DNA from: an uncultured Candidatus Saccharibacteria bacterium
GTDB taxonomy: Bacteria; Patescibacteriota; Saccharimonadia; Saccharimonadales; Saccharimonadaceae
Assembly (NCBI GenBank): GCA_938041435.1
Contig: CALISR010000019.1
Location: 1-55,883, forward strand
Direction of reading: 5' to 3'
Length of the DNA stretch: 55,883 bases
In this document: piece by piece, positions 49,353-55,883 of the stretch
Position numbering within the stretch: the stretch's first letter is position 1
How the letters are laid out: every line of letters starts with the position of its first letter
Position numbers and translations under genes: made by a program
The notes under the pieces: model-generated
Seen by the model: the letters and a program-made list of their open reading frames with translations, nothing else
Databases searched by the model: none
Told to the model about the DNA's origin: nothing

Positions 49353-50391
49353 AGCGCATGATAGTTAGTTGATAAAATGCATAGCCAAACACCAGTGTGG
49401 TAACGATGGCGATCACGCGGTAGAGCATCGTCCCAACGATGGCCTGGCCCTGGCTTACACCCGAGAGTGCCAAGATTCCGACCATGACCGCCTCATACGC
49501 ACCAGCTCCACCAGGGGTAGCAACGACCACCGCCATTGTCGTGGCCACGCCGTAGGCAATGAGAATTGATGCAGGATTAACCGACACTCCCAGCGACTGG
49601 AAGGTCATCCAGAAGGGCAAGATCTCCATAATTGTAAAGATAATACTCCAGACAAAGGGCTGCCACAGCAGTTTCTTGTCGCGCCGCAGCTCGAGGAAAT
49701 CGGTATGGAGGTCGTCGCAGTAGCGCCGCACCGCAGCTTCATCCATCACTGGCTTTGTGCGCCGCAGGATGCGCCGCGCGAAGCCGTTGATTGTCAGCGT
49801 GACCTGATGCGCCGCCTTGTGGAGCCGCCGCTGGCTCGTCAGCAAATATACCCCCAGTAGCGTGATCATCGTCAAGCAAAACACCAGCCCCCCGCTCATC
49901 AGGATAATCCAGCGGTTCACTCCGCTATCGATCGTCACTATTACCACCGCCACTGCAAGGAACAGCACCACTGCCACAAAGCCCATGACATAGCGCACCA
50001 TCTGAGCCATCGTCGCGCGCCCCGTCGAGACGCCGTATTTGCGTAAGCGCCAGTTGGCATATGATATACCACTCAGGCCACCACTGGGGAAGGCGTGGTT
50101 GACGAAGTTTAGCTCCAGCGACAAGCGCATCAGGGCAAAGGGGCTGACGTCGCGCACGAAGCCCTTTTGCCGCAGATATGAGAAGATCATCTCGCCCGCT
50201 GCTAAATACCCCAACGCCGCCACTGGGAAGACGGCAATCAAGACCCATATATTGACTTGTTGCAGCAAGTGCCACGCCTGGAGAAGCTCGTGCCGCGACA
50301 AGAATAGAATCAAGGCGATCAGCACAAACGTCATAATACTCAGCCAGGTGCGGAAGGACAGCTGTTTCATTTTTTTGATATATTTCTGCAT
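49318..50391 (-). CDS. flippase-like membrane protein (LPG synthase TM-region family)
   Basis: A 357 aa protein with about eight membrane segments. Motifs of the YbhN/UPF0104 family are visible: LNFVNHAFPSGGLSG after the third segment and VVATPGGAGAYEAVMVGIL near the end. Members include the flippase half of MprF and proteins that move lipids or stabilise cardiolipin. TATAAT is 11 nt before the ATG. First gene of the operon with xseA, xseB and the methyltransferase. Confidence 0.8.
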   Translation of the reverse strand: MQKYIKKMKQLSFRTWLSIMTFVLIALILFLSRHELLQAWHLLQQVNIWVLIAVFPVAALGYLAAGEMIFSYLRQKGFVRDVSPFALMRLSLELNFVNHAFPSGGLSGISYANWRLRKYGVSTGRATMAQMVRYVMGFVAVVLFLAVAVVIVTIDSGVNRWIILMSGGLVFCLTMITLLGVYLLTSQRRLHKAAHQVTLTINGFARRILRRTKPVMDEAAVRRYCDDLHTDFLELRRDKKLLWQPFVWSIIFTIMEILPFWMTFQSLGVSVNPASILIAYGVATTMAVVVATPGGAGAYEAVMVGILALSGVSQGQAIVGTMLYRVIAIVTTLVFGYAFYQLTIMRYGRDKPPTTER

Positions 50392-50564
50392 AGCTACGGT
50401 ATATTATACCACGAGGCAGCGAGGCGAACCTTTTCTAACGCTTTAATCAGACTGAGTACGAAAGCTTGTCGTACAAGCTCGAGAGTGGTCGGCTACCTAT
50501 ATCTAACATACCGTTCGTGCCGCCACCCCTCCATTCTCACTCACTTTTGCGCTATACTAGGCAT

Positions 50565-51776
50565 ATGTATATTGCGATTCTTGGCCGGCAGCCGGCCCTC
50601 GGCGTGGCGGAGCTGGAGTGTTTATATGGCGGGGCGGCGGTGCGTTGGTTTGGAGCGCAGGCCGCTACTATTACCTCTGATGCTTTCGCCTTTGAGCGCC
50701 TGGGTGGCAGCCAAAAGGCGGGCCGGGTGGTGTTAGAGCTGCGCGGTAACTGGCTGGCGGTGAGTCGGCAGATTGTCCGCCACTATAGCGCGCAGTGGCA
50801 GGGCGCGTCGCACAAGATTACGCTGGGTATGAGTGCCTATGGCTTCTCTGTTAGCGCCCGTGAGGTACAAAAGACTGGCCTTATTCTCAAGACAAAATTA
50901 CGCGCAACTGGCACCAGCCTGCGCCTTATTCCTAATGCCGCTCCAGCGCTCAATACTGCTACGAGCCACCACAACAAGCTTGGCCGCTCACCCCACCACA
51001 TTGAGCTGCTAGTGGTGCGAGCTCAGGATGGGCGCGTCATTGTGGCGGAGAGTGTTGGCGCGCAAAACATTTCTGCCCTGGCCGCACGCGACCAAGCCCG
51101 CCCGCGCACTGATGCCTTTGTTGGCATGCTGCCACCCAAGCTCGCCCGCATGATGGTCAATATGGCTGGGCCACTGATGCAATCCTCTCCCGCCGCCAAG
51201 CAGCCAGCGCCGCGCCCCGTGCTGCTCGATCCATTCTGCGGCACCGGCACCGTCTTGCAAGAGGCGCTCCTCCTGGGCTATGATGTGTGTGGCAGCGATC
51301 TGAACCCCAAGATGGTCAGCTATACCAGCGAGAACCTCACCTGGCTGCAGCACCGCTCTGCCGAGGCCACCCCTGGCGCGGTGCATAGCGTTACTCAAGC
51401 TGATGCCACTACCCATCAGTGGCCACTTGCCCAGCAGCTCAGCGCCGTCATCTGCGAGACATACCTTGGCCAGCCCTTCTCTGCCCCACCCGCTCCCACT
51501 AAGCTCAGTGCTGTGCGTACCACGTGCAACCATATCATCAGCCATTTTCTCACTAATCTTCGTCCCCAGCTGAGCCCTGGCACACCACTGGTTATTGCGG
51601 TGCCTGCTTGGCGCGGCAGCGAGGGACAGTTTACTCACCTGCCACTCATCACCCAGCTCGAGCACCTGGGCTACCGGCGCCGCCTACTTCAGCACATCCG
51701 CCCCACCGACCTCTGTTATTACCGCGAGAATCAGGTAGTAGCGCGGGAGTTGTTGGTGATGGAAGCAATGAAATAA
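50565..51776 (+). CDS. THUMP-type tRNA guanosine methyltransferase-like protein
   Basis: A 403 aa protein: an N-terminal YIAILGRQPALGVAELECLYG domain typical of Trm11/TrmG10-like proteins, then a methyltransferase domain with motif I LDPFCGTGTVLQEALLLGYD and GSDLNPKMV. The usual catalytic (N/D)PPY appears changed to ETYLGQP, as in some CPR relatives, so activity is uncertain. ATG 50565 is 6 nt after TATACT; the 33 upstream codons cover the promoter and were rejected. Confidence 0.8.
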   Translation: MYIAILGRQPALGVAELECLYGGAAVRWFGAQAATITSDAFAFERLGGSQKAGRVVLELRGNWLAVSRQIVRHYSAQWQGASHKITLGMSAYGFSVSAREVQKTGLILKTKLRATGTSLRLIPNAAPALNTATSHHNKLGRSPHHIELLVVRAQDGRVIVAESVGAQNISALAARDQARPRTDAFVGMLPPKLARMMVNMAGPLMQSSPAAKQPAPRPVLLDPFCGTGTVLQEALLLGYDVCGSDLNPKMVSYTSENLTWLQHRSAEATPGAVHSVTQADATTHQWPLAQQLSAVICETYLGQPFSAPPAPTKLSAVRTTCNHIISHFLTNLRPQLSPGTPLVIAVPAWRGSEGQFTHLPLITQLEHLGYRRRLLQHIRPTDLCYYRENQVVARELLVMEAMK

Positions 51777-51851
51777 CCTTGGGGTAAAATCTCATTCTGG
51801 TCATCGAGTAATACACATACTTCCTTCTACATGCTAGCAGTTTCAATAGGC

Positions 51852-51883
51852 AAGAACCTCAGCATGACATAGCTGAGGTTCTT
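51852..51883 (+). terminator. terminator after the methyltransferase gene
   Basis: AAGAACCTCAGC and GCTGAGGTTCTT (12 bp, 8 nt loop) ending in TT between convergent genes. Confidence 0.75.
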
Positions 51884-51906
51884 TATGTGAATCTAATACT
51901 ACAGAA

Positions 51907-52500
51907 CTATTGATGACTATTCTCTTTTGTATCCATTACATTGATGGCTTTCTCCACCTCTTGCTGGGCAACCTCAAGATCACGAGGATTAATACTTTCC
52001 AAGAGTACCAAGACAGACCGCAAACTGGTCGCAGTGCCTGTTGATATACCTTCCTGTACAACGAGGTTCTCTAGCTTACATGTTACAATGCTAAGTACAT
52101 CTGGAGCAACGCGGAGTGTTTCCGCTACGCGCTTGAGAGCCTTTTTTTGCTCTTTCTTTTTGTTTTCTTCTGCTATCTGAGCAGGCTGCTTTAGTGCTTC
52201 AATACGACCATGAAGCGCTGCACGTATATCTTCCGGAGTTGATGGCGCAGCTGGCGCTGTCGGTTCACGAGGATCAGCCACTTCTCTTAGGCTTGCTCGA
52301 AGCGCATCTGCAGCAGACACACGATCGCCTTGTGGAGTGCTGCCCTCCCCTTGCCCCAACGGCAAATCACTCTCAGCATCCCGATGCGCTGCAAGCCATG
52401 CCAAATCTGCCCCAGTGTCTGAACTGCCACTCGGTCCACTGTCTCGATATGGCCACTTATCCTGTGGCCCAAATCCTCTCGGCCCTTCATGTCCTGCCAT
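51907..52500 (-). CDS. hypothetical protein, disordered N-terminus and helical C-terminus
   Basis: A 197 aa protein with a Gly/Pro/Ser-rich first half, a Lys-rich helix (EENKKKEQKKALKRVAETLR) and a leucine-rich helical end. No membrane segment, no family. AAGGAG is 5 nt before ATG 52500. Confidence 0.55.
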   Translation of the reverse strand: MAGHEGPRGFGPQDKWPYRDSGPSGSSDTGADLAWLAAHRDAESDLPLGQGEGSTPQGDRVSAADALRASLREVADPREPTAPAAPSTPEDIRAALHGRIEALKQPAQIAEENKKKEQKKALKRVAETLRVAPDVLSIVTCKLENLVVQEGISTGTATSLRSVLVLLESINPRDLEVAQQEVEKAINVMDTKENSHQ

Positions 52501-52740
52501 CATCACTCCTTTTCATATCATTTATTGTATCTGTAGTATAGCTAATTATACCACCATAGTGCTAACTATCCAACGCTGCTCAGTTAGTGCTACAGCATAT
52601 CTGCGTCACCGTCGATGTTTTATCCTCTTTTTGTTATGCCTGCAGCTCAAATGCCTTACTCGCTTGCGCACTCCTCTTGCCATTCTCTCCTCTCGTTATA
52701 GTGGTTGGTATTCTTACGGCTGCTATTCAATCCACGCCGC

Positions 52741-52769
52741 TTGACTTCGCCCACGCCCTCACGTATAAT
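52741..52769 (+). promoter_or_regulatory. rpmA promoter
   Basis: TTGACT (52741-52746), 17 nt, TATAAT (52764-52769), near consensus. The 240 nt upstream, back to the 52500 gene, shows no gene; an L21 gene is not next to rpmA. Confidence 0.75.
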
Positions 52770-52803
52770 CGTATAGATTGTTTATATTAGCTAAAGGAGT
52801 GAT

Positions 52804-53082
52804 ATGTCAAAAGTCAAAGCAGGTGGCTCAAGCAAGAACGTCCATAATAACGCTGGGGCGCGCCTTGGCGTCAAGCGCTTCGGTGGCCAGCAGGTCAATG
52901 CTGGTGAGGTCCTCGTTCGCCAGACAGGCGCTACAAAAATTGCCGGCCCTGGCACGTACATGAGCCGCAACTACACCATCCACGCCGCTCACAGTGGTGT
53001 TGTCAGCTTCAAGAAGGTCAAGAAATCTACCTTCACTGGCAAGACCCAGCCACGCACCCAGGTGTGTGTCAGCGCAGCGTAA
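52804..53082 (+). CDS. rpmA: 50S ribosomal protein L27
   Basis: A 92 aa L27: MSKVKAGGSSKNVHNNAGAR LGVKRFGGQ..., with the family's NAGxRLGVKRFGGQ and GEVLVRQTGATKIAGPG motifs. Family L27 usually begins AxKKxxGSTKNGRDSxxKRLG; here the stretch after GSSKN differs slightly. AAGGAG stands 4 nt before the ATG; strong promoter and terminator make it a single-gene unit, unlike the usual rplU-rpmA pair. Confidence 0.92.
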   Translation: MSKVKAGGSSKNVHNNAGARLGVKRFGGQQVNAGEVLVRQTGATKIAGPGTYMSRNYTIHAAHSGVVSFKKVKKSTFTGKTQPRTQVCVSAA

Positions 53083-53102
53083 GTGTTTTATAGTGCACAT
53101 GC

Positions 53103-53140
53103 AAAACCACCTCATAGCCGAGGTGGTTTTCTTGTTTTTA
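53103..53140 (+). terminator. rpmA terminator
   Basis: AAAACCACCTC with GAGGTGGTTTT (11 bp, 6 nt loop), then CTTGTTTTT. Confidence 0.85.
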
Positions 53141-53250
53141 ATAATACCCCTAGTAGGCTTGGTGTATGCTATCGATAAGTATGCTATGCTCATACTATTC
53201 AGTATTTAGCAATAACACGCTCTGTCCTAAAAGATAGCCGAACCAGCCCC

Positions 53251-53830
53251 TTATTGCTTTACGCGTCCAAGTACCCGCTCCACGAGGAGGCTATTATCCA
53301 CCTCTGTATCACTCGCTTTTGCTGCCACGCTCCCGACTAATTGGCGCGCACTATCCCCGCTGAGATACTCATACGTATCGTCTCTTTGGGCGGGCAGTAT
53401 CTCTGTTTGTTGCTCTTGGCTGCTGGTAGTCGCATGTGGTATCAGTAGCGGGCTGCAGCCTACCATCCTTCACCATCACACCATAGGCTTTTTGCAGATA
53501 TGCATTAGTGAAGTCGATGTTTTGCTCTTGTAGCACCGCGAGTGGCACGCATTTCTCGAGCTTGTCGATGTTGCTTCGGTGGACTGGCTTAGTCATCCGC
53601 ACTAGAGCCACGTCATTTTCGTCAATGATCTCTATATCAATCCACCCCTTGTCGAGCTGGCCACTGCTGCGCAATACATTCCACTGGTGGTGTGGCGCAT
53701 CTTGGCGCTTGGGAATAATATGTGTATCGGGATGGATTGCACGCTCTTTTGGTGTGCCGTCCGTTGTGATTGGCTGCGTCAAGAGATGCTCCTGTCGTGG
53801 TGAAAGTGATGCCGAATATTTTTCCGTCAT
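53251..53830 (-). pseudogene. hypothetical gene with apparent frameshift
   Basis: From ATG 53830 a frame (MTEKYSASLSPRQEHLLTQP ... WIDIEIIDENDVALVRMTKP) ends at 53369 with an odd basic tail, while a second frame ending at 53251 reads naturally (SSQEQQTEILPAQRDDTYEY ... ARQLVGSVAAKASDTEVDNS). They overlap by 98 nt; a single shift near 53440-53470 would join them into about 193 aa. The second has no ribosome binding site, so separate overlapping genes are less likely. TATCAT lies 6 nt before ATG 53830. Family unknown. Confidence 0.5.
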
Positions 53831-53921
53831 CTTCTTATGATACCACGAAATAATGTTAAGGAGAAATCACTCAGAAGCAAGGGCTTGCTGCACGCTTTGT
53901 TCGACAGTCCTCTAGCCTCTG

Positions 53922-54308
53922 TTATTCTTGGCTCATGCCCAGGTGATACTTAATACGGGCCACTACGTCGCCAATCATCACTTGCGACTTGACGAGGTAG
54001 TCATCCACCCCTAGCTGCTTAGCCCGCTCTTTATCCTTGGGCTGACTCAGTGCTGTCAGCATGATAACACGGACGTTGGTAGTGTCTGGGGTGTTACGCA
54101 AGATATCGAGCACGTCGAAGCCGCTGATCTTAGGGATCATCACATCAAGCAAGATCAGATCAGGCCGAACATCGACCACTGCCGAAAGTGCATCTTCGCC
54201 ATTGTGCACTTCGCTCACCGCAAAGCCCTCCAGTTCTAGCCGCGAGCGATACACTGCCAGCAGCGCGGTGTCGTCTTCTACTAAGAGAATTTTCTTTCGT
54301 CTGTCCAT
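53922..54308 (-). CDS. stand-alone CheY-like response regulator
   Basis: A 128 aa receiver domain: LVEDDTALL (acidic pocket), phosphoacceptor Asp55 in LILLDVMIPKISG, Thr in IMLTALSQ and the conserved Lys in DYLVKSQ. No output domain and no neighbouring kinase; it could partner the kinase at 45829. A TACCAT box lies 8 nt before the ATG. Confidence 0.9.
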   Translation of the reverse strand: MDRRKKILLVEDDTALLAVYRSRLELEGFAVSEVHNGEDALSAVVDVRPDLILLDVMIPKISGFDVLDILRNTPDTTNVRVIMLTALSQPKDKERAKQLGVDDYLVKSQVMIGDVVARIKYHLGMSQE

Positions 54309-54387
54309 ATGCCTTTATGGTAGCGTAGATACAAGGCAAATACAATACTTTTAGCGAACAATTGTTTGCATTTTGTTGGATATATGT

Positions 54388-55620
54388 CTATTCTGCGAAC
54401 TTTTGCAGTGCGCTATCAAGCTGTGGGTCGCGGCCAGCATTACGATCATCGGTGCTCATTTTGACCTCAGTATCTGGCGCAATACCCCCCTGCGAGATAT
54501 TGCGGCCACTTGGGGTATACCAACGTGCTACGGTGATTTTGAGTTTACGGCCGTCGGGTAGGTCAAATAGCTGCTGCACCGTGCCCTTGCCGAAGGTTTT
54601 TTCGCCGAGTAATGTCGCCGCTTTGTGGTCGTGTAGTGCCCCCGCTACGATCTCACTAGCACTGGCGCTATTGCCGTTGACGAGGACAGTTGTCTTCATC
54701 CCCTTGAGCAGTGCCTGGCCGCTACTGTGCACAGTGTCGCGCACGACGTCGCCAGACTTTTCTACTACCACAACCTTGTTCTCAAGCCACAGGCTTGCGA
54801 CCTCGCGAGCAGCCGTTACATAGCCACCGCCGTTGTCGCGTAGGTCAAGTACTACAGCCCGCACCCCCTGCTGGACGAACTGCTCTGCCGCTTGGCGCGC
54901 AAGTCGGCCAGTTTGGTCATCAAACCGGGTAATGGTGAGGATCCCTATGCCATCGCGAATCTGGCTACGCACACTGGCGTCACTTACCTTGGCCCGGACG
55001 ATGGTATATTCCTCGGTCGATTCCTCACGCTGCATCACGAGCTTGACGGTTGTGCCAGCCTCGCCCCGCACTTTGCTGGCCACTACCTCAGAATTCTGTC
55101 CTTCCACCGATTGGCCATTAATACTGCGGAAGATATCGCCAGCCCGCAGGCCTGCTTTGGCTGCTGGTGAGTCATCGACGACGCGCACTACTGTTGGATG
55201 GTTGCCCCGCGATGCAATCTCCACGCCAATACCGCTCACTTCGCCATTAAGGCTGCGGTCAAACTGCTCAGTCTCTTGCTTGTCCATGTAGGTCGTGTAG
55301 GGGTCACCAGTAGCTGCAGCTAGGCCACGATTAGCGCCATCGATCAGCTTGGTATCGTCTAGCTTACCATCATATTCTGCTTTGAGCTTGCGATAGGTCT
55401 GCTGCACGCTGCTCAAGTCAATGCTATCGGCTGACACCTTGAGGCCAAAGACTGGTGCAATTGCCGCATAGAGTTTGTCGGCGTACATCCCTGCCACAAA
55501 GCCAGCCCCCAGTAGCAGCACCGCCACGAGCAAGGCCGTTAGCTGCGAGATAGTCAGCTTTTTTGGTTCATCATAGTCATATTTCGAGCGGCTCGCGCTC
55601 GCCGTGTCACTCCGTACCAT
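54388..55620 (-). CDS. S41 C-terminal processing peptidase (CtpA-like)
   Basis: A secreted or membrane-anchored serine protease of 410 aa. One N-terminal membrane segment (about 24-46), a PDZ domain (about 125-205; SGIGVEIASRG...AGLRAGDIFRSINGQSV) and the S41 core: LDLRDNGGGYV, nucleophile Ser in VNGNSASASEIVAGAL and the general-base Lys345 in KTFGKGTVQ. Such proteases cleave envelope proteins or activate murein hydrolases. TATAAT is 8 nt before the ATG (leaderless). Confidence 0.92.
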   Translation of the reverse strand: MVRSDTASASRSKYDYDEPKKLTISQLTALLVAVLLLGAGFVAGMYADKLYAAIAPVFGLKVSADSIDLSSVQQTYRKLKAEYDGKLDDTKLIDGANRGLAAATGDPYTTYMDKQETEQFDRSLNGEVSGIGVEIASRGNHPTVVRVVDDSPAAKAGLRAGDIFRSINGQSVEGQNSEVVASKVRGEAGTTVKLVMQREESTEEYTIVRAKVSDASVRSQIRDGIGILTITRFDDQTGRLARQAAEQFVQQGVRAVVLDLRDNGGGYVTAAREVASLWLENKVVVVEKSGDVVRDTVHSSGQALLKGMKTTVLVNGNSASASEIVAGALHDHKAATLLGEKTFGKGTVQQLFDLPDGRKLKITVARWYTPSGRNISQGGIAPDTEVKMSTDDRNAGRDPQLDSALQKFAE

Positions 55621-55689
55621 ACTATGGTATTATACTACGCCAGGCGACGCGGCAAAAGAGTACGAAGATACCATCTACCCTCGTGCTCT

Positions 55690-55883
55690 ATCGCTCTCTA
55701 TTTCACCCTTCACGTTCAGTTATTTCTTTTATATCTATCTTCATATATTCTCCTTTTCTATCTCTATATATCTATACATCTCTTTCTCTCTATTTCTCTA
55801 TCTATATCTATACTTATCTCTTTATCCTTATCTTTCTCTATTTCTATTTATCCATTTCCTTATCTTTATATTTCTTTATTTAT
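55690..55883 (+). repeat. pyrimidine-rich low-complexity tract
   Basis: About 190 nt up to the window edge consist almost only of T, C and A in TATCT/TCTAT-like words, with almost no G on the plus strand. It continues past the window edge. It may be a degenerate short-repeat array or a strand-biased intergenic region. Confidence 0.6.

Overview
Taxon: the window most likely comes from a Patescibacteria/CPR genome, probably Candidatus Saccharibacteria (TM7). The reasons are a bare dcw cell-division/murein cluster, a host-contact style surface-protein locus, many transcripts that look leaderless, and small information-processing genes (single-chain GlyRS, L27, RecO, XseAB). This is inference from gene content; no 16S or other marker is present. 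The standard code fits most genes.

Layout. 1-1539 has no convincing gene but several inverted repeats. 1540-10756 is the dcw region on the minus strand, transcribed mraZ-(about 600 nt structured spacer)-rsmH-22 aa ORF-ftsL-ftsI-mraY-ftsW-murG; ftsQ follows under its own promoter after a short plus-strand gene. The mraZ promoter carries repeated GTGGG boxes (MraZ operators), and a DnaA-box cluster lies just upstream. 11-21 kb: a small plus-strand gene with structured untranslated regions, HAD phosphatase-galU, GH1 glycosidase-yvcK, an orphan Kiwa KwaB-like (DUF4868) gene, a probable phase-variable gene switched by an (AG)6 tract, a Pif1/RecD-like helicase. 21-30 kb: metK under a SAM-I riboswitch, rnhA, WYL regulator plus VOC protein, glutamine amidotransferase, SUKH protein, membrane protein, Nudix, hpt.

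30.5-37.7 kb is a surface/host-interaction island: two paralogous secreted B-type lectins, a GH16 glucanase fused to seven BNR-like repeats with an LANTG sortase-type anchor, and a second BNR protein with a Pro-Ala stalk and an LADTG anchor. The two anchored-protein genes share a promoter motif and a tandem GTGGA element. An AbrB-Doc toxin-antitoxin pair and a CPBP protease (frameshifted in an A5 run) follow. 40-55.6 kb is mostly housekeeping: Nudix, GlyRS, HK-RR-recO operon, flippase-like-xseA-xseB-methyltransferase operon, tRNA guanosine methyltransferase-like gene, rpmA, a response regulator and a secreted S41 protease. The window ends in a pyrimidine-rich low-complexity tract.

Most notable: (1) a roughly 125-140 nt element present three times in intergenic DNA (9895, 16265, 46626) with conserved linker sequences, while its closing stem and first hairpin change sequence but keep pairing, so it is a candidate new structured RNA family; (2) the (AG)6 phase-switch gene; (3) the lectin/glucanase/BNR surface island; (4) at least twelve genes whose -10 box lies 6-9 nt from ATG with no ribosome binding site, implying widespread leaderless mRNAs; (5) a metK riboswitch whose terminator also sequesters the ribosome binding site. 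Several genes are interrupted by one frameshift or stop, which could be decay, phase variation, recoding or assembly error.
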